Source: CAIVVT01 sp963838205
Lineage (GTDB): Bacteria; Acidobacteriota; Terriglobia; Bryobacterales; Bryobacteraceae
Length of the DNA: 64,000 nucleotides
NCBI GenBank assembly: GCA_963838205.1
Contig: CAWIQF010000016.1
Coordinates: forward strand, 15,646-79,645
Direction of reading: 5' to 3'
A model generated the notes under the pieces. The model searched no databases and had not been told where the DNA came from. It saw nothing but the letters and a program-made list of their open reading frames with translations. This document shows, piece by piece, positions 51,771-59,847 of the stretch. Numbering within the stretch: position 1 is the stretch's first letter; each line of letters opens with the position of its first letter. Both the position numbers and the translations under genes were made by a program.

Positions 51771-52869
51771 CGGGTGCGAGGGCGGCGAGGGCCTTTTCGC
51801 CGACCGCGGCAGGCAGCGGGACGTAGCCCAACTGGCGAGCGTAGTTCTGGCCGTCGCGCAAGCTCCAGCCGAAGAGGTCGCGAAGTGCCTGGGCCTTGGC
51901 GAGGTCGCTCGAGTCGCGGTAGAGCAGGACCCAACTGAAGGTGACGATGGGATAGGCGGCGTTGCCGGCTGGATCGGGCACGAAAAGGCGCAGATTCTCA
52001 GGCAGCTCGGCCGAGGCGAGGGCGGCGACGACGCTCTCATCGGTGGGCGGGACGAAGTGGCCATCCTTGTTCTCCAGGAGAGCTGTTTTTAAGCCCAGCT
52101 TGCGGGCGAATTCGAGCCCGACGTAACCGACGGAGCCGACCGCGGTCTGAATCAGCGCGGCGACGCGTTCGTTGCCTTTGCCGCGCATGGAGGCGCCGGG
52201 CCAGTTGACGAGCGTGGCGGCGCCGTAGGAGTCGTGCCAGGCGTGGCTGATGGCGCTGAGATGATTGGTGAAGGCGAAGGTCGTGCCGCTTGCGTCCTGG
52301 CGAACGGCGGTGACAATGGTGAGCCGGGGCAGCTTGACGCCGGGGTTGGCGGCGGCGATGCGCTTGTCGTCCCAGTTCTTGATTTCACCAAGGAAGATGC
52401 CGGAGTAGGCTTTGCGCGAAAGCCGGAGCGGGCGGGGCAGATCGGGCAGATTGTAGGCCAGCACGACGCCGGTGGCCGTGACCGGCAGCAGCAGGACGCC
52501 GTGCGGAACCTGGGCCATTTGAGAGTCGGTCATGGCGGCGTCGCTGGCGCCGAAATCCACCCTTTCCTGGGGCTCCACATTGACGCCCGTGAAGCGGCGG
52601 ATGCCCTCGCCGCTGCCGACGACGTCATAATCGACCACGACTTTGGGGTTGGCCTGCTGGTAGGCGTCGAACCATCGCTTGAACAACGGCGCGGGCAGGG
52701 TTGCGCCGGCGCCCTTCAGAAGGATGCCTCCGGGGGGTGCGGTGCGGGCTCGCGGGCCGGGCACAGAGCAGGCCGCCAAGACAGAGAGCAGTGCGGCGGC
52801 AGCGCAGAGCGGCCCACTCCATGAGATGGCGATCGGGAGCTTTCCCGATGAAGGCACTGATGAAGGCAT
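51763..52869 (-). CDS. pstS: Second phosphate-binding protein of the pst operon (PstS-like lipoprotein)
   Basis: ATG at 52869 follows GGGAGGGGAG. The ~368-residue protein has a lipoprotein signal ending in LLSVLAACSVPG, then the PstS fold: LLKGAGATLPAPLFKRWFDA, VVDYDVVGSGEGIRRF, VDFGASDAAMTDSQMA, YSGIFLGEIKNWDD, VRQDASGTTFAFTNHLSAIS and VGSVGYVGLEFARK. SGT-T-FAF and FGASDAAM hold the phosphate-binding Ser/Thr/Asp residues. It is the last gene of the operon, a paralogue of the first PstS (55874-56902) from which it has diverged strongly. Two binding proteins could differ in affinity or supply different conditions. Located in the periplasm, anchored to the membrane. Confidence 0.93.
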   Translation of the reverse strand: MPSSVPSSGKLPIAISWSGPLCAAAALLSVLAACSVPGPRARTAPPGGILLKGAGATLPAPLFKRWFDAYQQANPKVVVDYDVVGSGEGIRRFTGVNVEPQERVDFGASDAAMTDSQMAQVPHGVLLLPVTATGVVLAYNLPDLPRPLRLSRKAYSGIFLGEIKNWDDKRIAAANPGVKLPRLTIVTAVRQDASGTTFAFTNHLSAISHAWHDSYGAATLVNWPGASMRGKGNERVAALIQTAVGSVGYVGLEFARKLGLKTALLENKDGHFVPPTDESVVAALASAELPENLRLFVPDPAGNAAYPIVTFSWVLLYRDSSDLAKAQALRDLFGWSLRDGQNYARQLGYVPLPAAVGEKALAALAPGR

Positions 52870-52943
52870 TGTGACTCCCCTCCCGATTACCGCGAATATC
52901 CGAGCACAGGCGGATCGAGGCCCGGCCTCGAGCAGAAGATGGC

Positions 52944-53797
52944 TCAACTGAACTCGCCGCGGATATAATCCTGGGTGTACTTCTCTCGAGGGTCCGTGAA
53001 GATCTGATTGGTGTCGCCGAACTCGACGAGGTAGCCCGTGCGGCCGCCTTTGGTTGTGTCCACGTAGAGGAAGCCGGTCTTATCGGCAACGCGCTGCGCC
53101 TGCTGGAGGTTATGAGTGACGATGGCGATGGTGATATTTCCTCTTCAATTCGGCCATCAATTCCTCGATCTTGCGGGTGGCGATGGGATCGAGGGCTGAA
53201 CAGGGCTCGTCCATCAGCAGCACGCCGGGCTCGGTCGCGATGGCGCGGGCGATGCACAGGCGCTGCTGCTGTCCACCGGAGAGCGAGAGGCCGCTGTCGT
53301 TGAGCTTGTCCTTGACTTCGTCCCACAGCGCGGCCGCGCGCAGGGACTTTCTCGACGCGGCCGGCCTGGTCGCCCTTGTAGCCGTTGAGGCGCAGGCCGA
53401 AGGCGACGTTGTTATAGATGCTGGTGGCGAATGGGTTTGGCTGCTGGAAGACCATGCCGATGAAGCGCCGCACGGCGACGGGGTCGACGTTGGGGGCGTA
53501 GATGTCCTGGCCGCGATAGTGCACGTGGCCTTCGAAGCGGAAGCCACGAATGAGATCGTTCATCCGGTTGAGGCAGCGCAGAACAGTGCTTTTGCCGCAG
53601 CCCGAGGGGCCGATGAAGGCCGTGATCGAGTTCTTCTCTATCGGGATGGATGTATCGCGGACTGCCTTGAAGTTGCCGTAGAAGAGTTCCTTGATGTCGA
53701 CGTCGACAGCGACGTTGTTCTTGGGGGACTCTTTTTGCCGGGCTGCCCCCGCGGCGGCGCCATTCAGCGGTTTATTGGAATCAGCGGCATTGGACAT
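52944..53797 (-). pseudogene. pstB: Phosphate ABC transporter ATP-binding protein PstB, with two frameshifts
   Basis: The complete PstB sequence (~284 codons) is present but split over three frames. First: FYGNFKAVRDTSIPIEKNSI, Walker A in FIGPSGCGKSTVLRCLNRMN and the Q loop in IGMVFQQPNPFATSIYNNVA. An extra base in the run at 53348-53350 shifts to LRAAALWDEVKDKLNDSGLS with the signature LSGGQQQRLCIARAIA and Walker B VLLMDEPCSALDPIA. An extra base near 53134 shifts again to YTIAIVTHNLQQAQRVADKT, then YLVEFGDTNQIFTDP and YIRGEFS at the end. All motifs are perfect, so decay must be very recent, or the two extra bases are sequencing errors. Without PstB the Pst system could not work. Confidence 0.88.
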
Positions 53798-53817
53798 AGG
53801 TCAAGTACTCCCATTGC

Positions 53818-54744
53818 TTAACGAACTTGTCGGCGTCCCAGAGCTTGCCCGGTCAGGTTGGTTACGAGCACGAGCAGGACCAGCACGAGGGCGGCGGCCC
53901 AGGCAAGTTCCACCTGATTGTCGAAAGGCATGCCGGCGAAGTTGTAGATCAGGACGGCCAGGGAAGCCGTGGGCTGCATGAGATGCAACTGGCCGTTGGT
54001 GATGGGCCAGTAGTTGCTGAACAGAGCGGTAAAGAGCAGCGGCGCGGTCTCCCCGGCGCCGCGGGCGATGGCCAGCATGATGCCGGTCAGGATGCCGGGG
54101 AAAGCGGTGGGCAGGAGCACCATCCAGACGGTCTGGGTAGTGGTGGCGCCCATGCCGATGGCCGCTTCCTGCATCTTCACGGGGACCATGCGGATGGCGT
54201 CCTCGGCGGTCAGCAGGATGGTGGGCAGCATCAGGATGGATACGGCGATCGCGCCGGCGATGGCCGAGTAACCACCGGTCAAAAGAACGATCGCTCCATA
54301 CGCGAAGACGCCGGCGAGGATGGAGGGGAAGCCGGTGAGCACCTTGGCGGCGAAGCGCACGGCCTGGGCGAGGCGGTTCTCGGGCTTGGCCTGAGCCAGG
54401 AAAACAGCGCTGAGGATGCCGATGGGGACGGTGATGAGGGTGGCCAGCAGAATGATGATCAGCGTGCCGACGATGGCGTTGCCGAAGCCTCCGCCCTGCT
54501 CGAGGGCGGCGGGCGGCAATTCGGTAAACAGGTGCAGGCTCAAGCGGTGGCCTCCGCGCCACACGAGCATAAAGATGACCGAGAAAAGAGGGACCAGTGC
54601 GACGAGGGTCATCACGGTGACGAGGCCGCTGAGGAGCGCGCTCACGAGGGTGCGGGGGCGCCGCAGCGACATTTCGAGCTCGGCGAAATCGAGGCCTTCA
54701 AAGGGATCGGTCACGGCCGGTAGCGGGGGATTGTGAGCGCTCAT
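53818..54744 (-). CDS. pstA: Phosphate ABC transporter permease PstA
   Basis: The 308-residue product has six hydrophobic segments and the ABC permease loop EAAIGMGATTTQTVWMVLLP, with preceding TILLTAEDAIRMVPVKM and following ARGAGETAPLLFTALF, all typical of PstA. It forms the channel with PstC in the inner membrane. The ATG overlaps the stop of pstC by one base, and pstB starts 20 bp after its stop. The N-terminal ~30 residues are hydrophilic. Confidence 0.96.
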   Translation of the reverse strand: MSAHNPPLPAVTDPFEGLDFAELEMSLRRPRTLVSALLSGLVTVMTLVALVPLFSVIFMLVWRGGHRLSLHLFTELPPAALEQGGGFGNAIVGTLIIILLATLITVPIGILSAVFLAQAKPENRLAQAVRFAAKVLTGFPSILAGVFAYGAIVLLTGGYSAIAGAIAVSILMLPTILLTAEDAIRMVPVKMQEAAIGMGATTTQTVWMVLLPTAFPGILTGIMLAIARGAGETAPLLFTALFSNYWPITNGQLHLMQPTASLAVLIYNFAGMPFDNQVELAWAAALVLVLLVLVTNLTGQALGRRQVR

Positions 54745-55763
54745 TACTTGCCTCCCGTGGATTGCACAGAGGCGCGCTGGAGAATGAAGGCTCCGAGGAT
54801 ATTGACCAAAAGGGTGATCGCCAGCAGCACCAGGGCGGCGTACATGAGAACGGCGACCTCCTTTTTCTGGGCCTCGGGAAAGTTGTTGGCCAGCAGCGCA
54901 GCGAGGGTGTTGGCAGGGGAAAACAGCGAAACGCTGATCTTGTTCGAGTTGCCGACGAGCATGGCCAGCGCCATGGTCTCCCCGAGGGCGCGGCCGAAGG
55001 CCAGAACCACGCCGCCGAAAATGCCGCGCGCGGCCGTGGGCAGGATCACCGCGAGGATGGTTTCCCAGCGCGTGGCGCCCAGACCGTAGGCGGCCATACG
55101 CAGTTTGGGCGGCACGGAGACGAGGGCGTCACGGCTGATGGCGGTGATGGTCGGCAGAATCATGATCGACAGGACCAGCACCGCGGGCAGCATGCCAGGG
55201 CCGCTCAGGTCGGTGCCGAACAACGGTAGCCAGCCCATTTTCAGGTGCAGCCAATTGCACGCTGGGCGGATCAGCGGGATGACTACGAAAATGCCCCACA
55301 AGCCATAAACGACGCTAGGGATAGCGGCCAGGAGCTCGATCAGATTCTTGAGCAGATCCTCGATCCGCAGGGGCAGCTTGCCCCAGAAGGGATGGAAGTG
55401 AAGATGGAGCAGCTTAAGCACATCGAAGACAAACTCGCCCAGGTAGCCCTCGGTCAGGAAAATGGCGCCGGCCACCCCGAAGGCGGTGCCGACGATCAAC
55501 GCCAGGATCGAGCTATACAGGGTGCCCCAGATCTCGGGCAGGATGCCGAACTGGCCGGTGTTGGGATCCCAGGTTGTGCCGGTAATGAACCCGAAGCCGT
55601 ACTGGCGCATCGCCGGGACGCCGGCCAGGATGATCTTCACGACGATGAAGGCGATGCTGATGACCGTTAACCAGGCAAAGCCCTGGCAGAGGCGGCGGAA
55701 GGTCTTGTCGGTGAACAACTGCAGCCGCGAAGGCGGTTGGGAGATCGAGGTCACGTCAGGCAC
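54744..55763 (-). CDS. pstC: Phosphate ABC transporter permease PstC
   Basis: The 339-residue product has a cytosolic N-terminus and six membrane helices: WLTVISIAFIVVKIILAGVP, FGFITGTTWDPNTGQFGILP (periplasmic loop typical of PstC), ELLAAIPSVVYGLWGIFVVI, ILPTITAISRDALVSVPPKL, the ABC loop AAYGLGATRWETILAVILPT and AFGRALGETMALAMLVGNSN. The second gene of the operon, it follows pstS after 110 bp containing a GC-rich hairpin. Inner-membrane partner of PstA. Confidence 0.96.
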   Translation of the reverse strand: MPDVTSISQPPSRLQLFTDKTFRRLCQGFAWLTVISIAFIVVKIILAGVPAMRQYGFGFITGTTWDPNTGQFGILPEIWGTLYSSILALIVGTAFGVAGAIFLTEGYLGEFVFDVLKLLHLHFHPFWGKLPLRIEDLLKNLIELLAAIPSVVYGLWGIFVVIPLIRPACNWLHLKMGWLPLFGTDLSGPGMLPAVLVLSIMILPTITAISRDALVSVPPKLRMAAYGLGATRWETILAVILPTAARGIFGGVVLAFGRALGETMALAMLVGNSNKISVSLFSPANTLAALLANNFPEAQKKEVAVLMYAALVLLAITLLVNILGAFILQRASVQSTGGK

Positions 55764-55788
55764 GATGGATGGTTCCTCTCAACTCAAG

Positions 55789-55817
55789 CCCCGGCGGAGG
55801 GGTGGCCGCCGCCGGGG
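55789..55817 (-). promoter_or_regulatory. GC-rich hairpin between pstS and pstC
   Basis: CCCCGGCGG (55789-55797) pairs with CCGCCGGGG (55809-55817), a perfect 9-bp stem in the 110-bp gap. No T tract follows. It may protect or partly end the pstS message so that the binding protein is made in excess over the permease. Confidence 0.55.
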
Positions 55818-55873
55818 GGGATTCCACCTTGCGCCGGGCCGCGGGAAGGCGCGAACCGGCGGAGGGCAGGCAG

Positions 55874-56902
55874 CTACTGGATGCTCTGGATAGCGGCCTT
55901 CCCCTTCTCCACCACAGGCGCCGGAAGGGGGATATAGCCGAGCGGCTCAGCGTCCTTCTGGCCGTCGGTCAGGCCATAGAGGAGCACGTCCTTCAGGGCC
56001 TGGAGCTTGGCCTTGTCGGTGTACTGCTTGTAACAAAGAACCCAGGTGAAGGTCACGATCGGGTAGGCATCCTTGGCGGTGGGGTCGGAAACCCAGGCGA
56101 TCATGTTGTCGGGTAGCTCAGCCGAGGCCAGCGCGGCCTGGCCGGAGGCGGTGGTGGGGGCGACAAATGCGCCGGACTTATTCTCCAGGGCGACCATCGG
56201 CATCTTCTGGGTCATGGCGTAGCCATACTCGATGTAGCCGATGGAGCCAGGCGTGGTTTTTATGGCAGCGGTGACGCCTTCATTGCCCTTGGACCTCGTG
56301 CCCACGGCCCAATTGGGCATTTTGTTGACGCCGGGGCTCTTGGCGAATTCCGGGCTGATCGCGCTGAGATGCTTGGTGAAGACGAAGGAGGTGCCGCTGG
56401 AGTCGGCGCGCACGACAACGTTGATGGGCTTAGCGGGCAGATTGACGCCCGGGTTGGTTTTGACGATGAGGGGGTCGTTCCACGTCTTGATCTGGCCTAG
56501 GAAGATGCCGGCGTAGGCTTTGCGGGACAACTTCAACTCAGTCACGCCTTCGAGGCTGTAGGAGAGCACGATGCTGCCGGAGGTCATCGGGAGCAACTGC
56601 ACGCCCACGTCCACCTTGGCAATCTCCTCCGGCGTCATGGCTGCGTCGCTTGCGCCGAAGTCGACGGTCTTATCGATGAAGCTCTTGATGCCGCCCCCGC
56701 TACCTACTGACTGGTAATCGATCTGCAGGTTGGGATGATTCGTGGAATAGGTCTTGAACCACTTGGAATACAAGGGCGCGGGGAAGCTGGCACCGGCGCC
56801 CTGCAGCTTCACTGCGCTGGGGCCCGTTCCGCCGCCGCAAGAAGATAAGATCAATGCAGACAATGTGATCGAGGCACTGCCGACCCACTGCGCGATTCTC
56901 AT
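55874..56902 (-). CDS. pstS: Phosphate-binding protein PstS, lipoprotein
   Basis: First gene of the operon. The 342-residue product has a lipoprotein signal with the lipobox LILSSCGGG, then VKLQGAGASFPAPLYSKWFK, IDYQSVGSGGGIKSFIDKTV, VDFGASDAAMTPEEIAKVDV, AYAGIFLGQIKTWNDPLIVK, VVVRADSSGTSFVFTKHLSA and PGSIGYIEYGYAMTQKMPMV. All phosphate-contact segments of the PstS family are present. Captures phosphate in the periplasm and delivers it to PstCA. The upstream region contains an 11-bp-periodic direct repeat that may be a Pho-type operator. Confidence 0.96.
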   Translation of the reverse strand: MRIAQWVGSASITLSALILSSCGGGTGPSAVKLQGAGASFPAPLYSKWFKTYSTNHPNLQIDYQSVGSGGGIKSFIDKTVDFGASDAAMTPEEIAKVDVGVQLLPMTSGSIVLSYSLEGVTELKLSRKAYAGIFLGQIKTWNDPLIVKTNPGVNLPAKPINVVVRADSSGTSFVFTKHLSAISPEFAKSPGVNKMPNWAVGTRSKGNEGVTAAIKTTPGSIGYIEYGYAMTQKMPMVALENKSGAFVAPTTASGQAALASAELPDNMIAWVSDPTAKDAYPIVTFTWVLCYKQYTDKAKLQALKDVLLYGLTDGQKDAEPLGYIPLPAPVVEKGKAAIQSIQ

Positions 56903-56976
56903 GCCAAAGCTCCTTTACTGTATGTTCCCTATTGTTGAGAGCGCCCGGTTGTTTGTAATCCAATTGAAATAAAACC

Positions 56977-57005
56977 AGTCGTCAATTGTTTCAATTCTAT
57001 TTCAA
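56977..57005 (-). promoter_or_regulatory. Candidate Pho-box-like direct repeats upstream of pstS
   Basis: On the minus strand TTGAAAT (57005-56999) and TTGAAAC (56994-56988) are two 7-bp half-sites 11 bp apart with 4-bp spacers, and a third weaker GACGACT continues the register. PhoB boxes are 7-bp direct repeats with the same 11-bp period, but the sequence differs from the enterobacterial CTGTCAT. It lies about 85 bp upstream of the pstS start. Confidence 0.35.
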
Positions 57006-57726
57006 CAAAGCACTATCCCGGGAACGATAATCATAGCACGACTCGCTTGTTCGGTCCCGTTGAACATATTGAATTAAACAGGCGAGTGAAACAAGCAACA
57101 AGCTTTTATATATTTGTTTTGGCGAGGCCGGGTTGAGGCCCAGCGGCAGTGTTCGGCGCACCGGGCGCGATCGTGCGGGGGACGAAGGCGAGTGCCGCGA
57201 CGCACGAGGGCTGGAGCGGTGCGCGGAGGGGATGCATTCTGGAATTGCGGAGTTCGATATGTCGGCACCTGATTCCCACGGCGCTGGGGGTGAGTGGCCG
57301 ACGTGCCAGACCCGAGCCATACTGTTGTGGAGACCACCCGCAGGCTAAAAACGTCCTCCCGGGTGCAACGGCGTCAGCTTCAGAAAGGCACAAGAAAGAG
57401 GTGCCGGCTTTCCCACATTCTTGCTCAGGAATCGCTTCGAGATCGCGTGCTCCCCACCCGCGCCGAGCCAAAATGCATCCAGGACGGCGCTCGACGGAGC
57501 GCCCGTGACGGCTCGTTTGGCCGATAAATCAGTCCGTCTTTCTATGTTAAGTGAATGGCGCGTGACGGAGTTATTTATAATGGGTTACAATCACACCTAA
57601 TCACAAAGCGGCAGATCTGCGAGCAAAGTGGACTCCATATAATGAAGTCGAAGTGTTGTGATTTCACCAACAGGACGGATCGCACGAAGCCACGCATTAC
57701 AACCCTAAACATGGTTTGAGAAGGAT
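57006..57726. other. Intergenic between the pst operon and the second duplicated segment
   Basis: No gene or RNA could be supported. The left part (57085-57120) is AT-rich (TTTTATATATTTGTTTTGG), as expected for a promoter or spacer; the middle has short Arg-rich frames without motifs. Confidence 0.5.
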
Positions 57727-59562
57727 TTGAGGAGCTTCCAAGCATGGACACGACGGATGCCGACTGAAGCAGTTCTGCGTGAGACAGACGACGCTCGACG
57801 ACATCCCAGCGGTGATCGATCTGCAGCGGCGTGCGTTTCCGGGCATGCCGCCCTGGAGTGCCGAGCAACTGGCGCGCCATCTCGAGATCTTCCCCGAGGG
57901 CCAACTGGTGGTCTCGGACAAGAGCGGCGGCATCCTGGCATCAGCCAGTTCGTTGATCATCGACTGGGACGATTACGCCGAGTCCGCGCGCTGGTCGGCG
58001 ATCACCGGGCAGGGGACATTCGATACCCACAATCCACTGGGCAAGACGCTGTATGGCGCCGACATGGGCGTGGACCCCGACGCACGCCTCGAGGGCATCG
58101 GCACTCTGCTGTACGATGCGCGCAAGCAGTTGATCAGGGAGCGCGGACTGAAGCGGTTGCTCACCGGCGGCCGGATCTCCGGCTACGCCGAGGTGGCTGA
58201 CGAGATGACGCCGAAGGAATACGTGGCCGACGTGGTCGCCGGTAAACGCAGGGACCCCGCGCTCACCTTTCAGCTCAAGAACGGGCTCGTGGTGCTGGAC
58301 GTCGTCCCGGATTACCTGCAGGACACCGAATCGCGCGGTTTCGCTCCGAATTACGTGCAGGACACGCAATCGCGTGGTTTCGCCACATTGCTGGAATGGC
58401 TGAACCCGGAATACACATCCTCGGTCGGCCTGCAGGCGAGCCTCCAGCACGCGGCCCTGGAACAGGCCGCCGCGGAGGCCCTGCGCGGCAGTCCGCGCCC
58501 GCGCCGCGTGCGCATCGCCGCGGTGCAGTACCTGCTCCGGCCGATCAGCCGCTTTGAGGACTTCGTGAGCCAGGTTGAGTTCTTCGTTCACAGCGCCAAG
58601 GAATACCACAGCCACTTCGTGCTGTTCCCCGAGCTCTTCACGATGCAGCTTCTGAGCTACATCATTGAGCCCGCCCCGGCGCTGGCGGTGCGCCGCCTGG
58701 CCCAACTGGCGCCGGACTACGAGGCGCTGTTTATGCGGCTGGCGCGGGAAACGGGCATCTACATCATCGCCGGGACGCACCCCGTCATCCAGAAGGGGCA
58801 CGTGTTTAATGCGGCGCACCTGTTTACGCCCAACGGGCAGGTGTTCCGCCAGAAGAAAGTCCACCTGACGCCCACCGAGAGCGGTCCTTACCAGCTCAGC
58901 CGCGGGCACGGCCTGTACCTGTATCACACCGACTTCGGCAACATCGCCATCCTGATCTGTTACGACGTGGAGTTTCCCGAGGTGGCTCGGGTGATGGCCG
59001 AGGCCGGCGCCGAGATTGTATTCGTTCCCTCGTGCACGGACGGCCGCGAGGGCTTCTGCCAGGTCCGCTATTGCGCCCAGGCGCGTGCGATTGAGAATCA
59101 GATTTACGTCGCAATGACCGGTACCGTGGGCAATCTGCCGCTGGTGCCGTACATGGCCACGAACTACGGTCAGGCGGCGATCCTGACGCCGTCCGATTAC
59201 TTTTTCGCGCGAGACGGGATCGCGGCGGAGGGCAACATCAACCAGGAGCAACTGGTGGTCGCAGACGTCGATCTGGATTTGCTCGATGAACAGAGAGTCA
59301 ACGGCAGCGTCATCCCGCTGCAAGATTTGATCAAGGACGCCTACGACAACGTGATCCACTACTCGGATTTCAGAAACCAGAAGCGGGCCGGAGTTGGAGC
59401 AGAATCGTCTCAGCCAGCTGCCGCGCCCGAAGCCTACACCGCCTGATCGCCGGCGGGCCAGCCTCAGCGCGCCCCTTGTTGTGCACTGCCGGCACACGCC
59501 GTGCCCGACGTCCCAGCGAACTGTGGCCGCCTGGACACGGCCGGTGATCCGCTTCGATAAAC
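57727..59562. repeat. Exact 1,836-bp duplication, copy 2
   Basis: Identical to 10086-11921 in the same orientation; see copy 1. Left flank ...GAAGGAT and right flank AACCCCCC differ from those of copy 1. The bases on either side do not form a target duplication. Confidence 0.95.
57779..59446 (+). CDS. GNAT acetyltransferase-nitrilase fusion, copy 2
   Basis: The 555-residue product is identical to the one at 10138-11805: a GNAT-like domain (~1-185) followed by a nitrilase-superfamily domain (~240-525) with Glu in LFPELFT, Lys in KKVHLTPTE and Cys in ILICYDVEFPE. The same start problem is present: GAGGAG and an ATG (57744) begin a seven-codon frame, and the long frame is entered only at the GTG. 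Because both copies share it, the feature predates the duplication. Context differs from copy 1: here the gene lies between the pst operon and a PP2C phosphatase gene. Confidence 0.9.
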   Translation: MRQTTLDDIPAVIDLQRRAFPGMPPWSAEQLARHLEIFPEGQLVVSDKSGGILASASSLIIDWDDYAESARWSAITGQGTFDTHNPLGKTLYGADMGVDPDARLEGIGTLLYDARKQLIRERGLKRLLTGGRISGYAEVADEMTPKEYVADVVAGKRRDPALTFQLKNGLVVLDVVPDYLQDTESRGFAPNYVQDTQSRGFATLLEWLNPEYTSSVGLQASLQHAALEQAAAEALRGSPRPRRVRIAAVQYLLRPISRFEDFVSQVEFFVHSAKEYHSHFVLFPELFTMQLLSYIIEPAPALAVRRLAQLAPDYEALFMRLARETGIYIIAGTHPVIQKGHVFNAAHLFTPNGQVFRQKKVHLTPTESGPYQLSRGHGLYLYHTDFGNIAILICYDVEFPEVARVMAEAGAEIVFVPSCTDGREGFCQVRYCAQARAIENQIYVAMTGTVGNLPLVPYMATNYGQAAILTPSDYFFARDGIAAEGNINQEQLVVADVDLDLLDEQRVNGSVIPLQDLIKDAYDNVIHYSDFRNQKRAGVGAESSQPAAAPEAYTA

Positions 59563-59847
59563 AACCCCCCGCGCCGCCGGTCATGTCTTCAGGAAGAGCT
59601 TGCGCCGATACAGGGAAACGCCTTCTGGATGCCCCCGCAGTGCCGTCCTTCCTTCAGCCGGCGAGCGCACCGGATAGGCACTACGGCCGCCGGGCCTCAC
59701 CAGCATCGGAGGTCAGCGAACGACTTGCTGGCTGTGGACGATCCAGCCGAGGCTGAGCGCTTCCATTCCAAAACCCAATGCCCCGAGCCGCTCTGCCTCG
59801 CCCCTATGCGCGGGCAGCGGATTCCAGATATAACAGTCGTGGAGTCC
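59447..59847. other. Intergenic, includes the right end of the duplication
   Basis: The first 116 bp belong to the duplicated unit. A minus-strand frame near 59580-59700 (YPVRSPAEGRTALRGHPEGV) has a protein-like composition, but no family was recognised. Nothing else is seen before the phosphatase gene. Confidence 0.4.
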
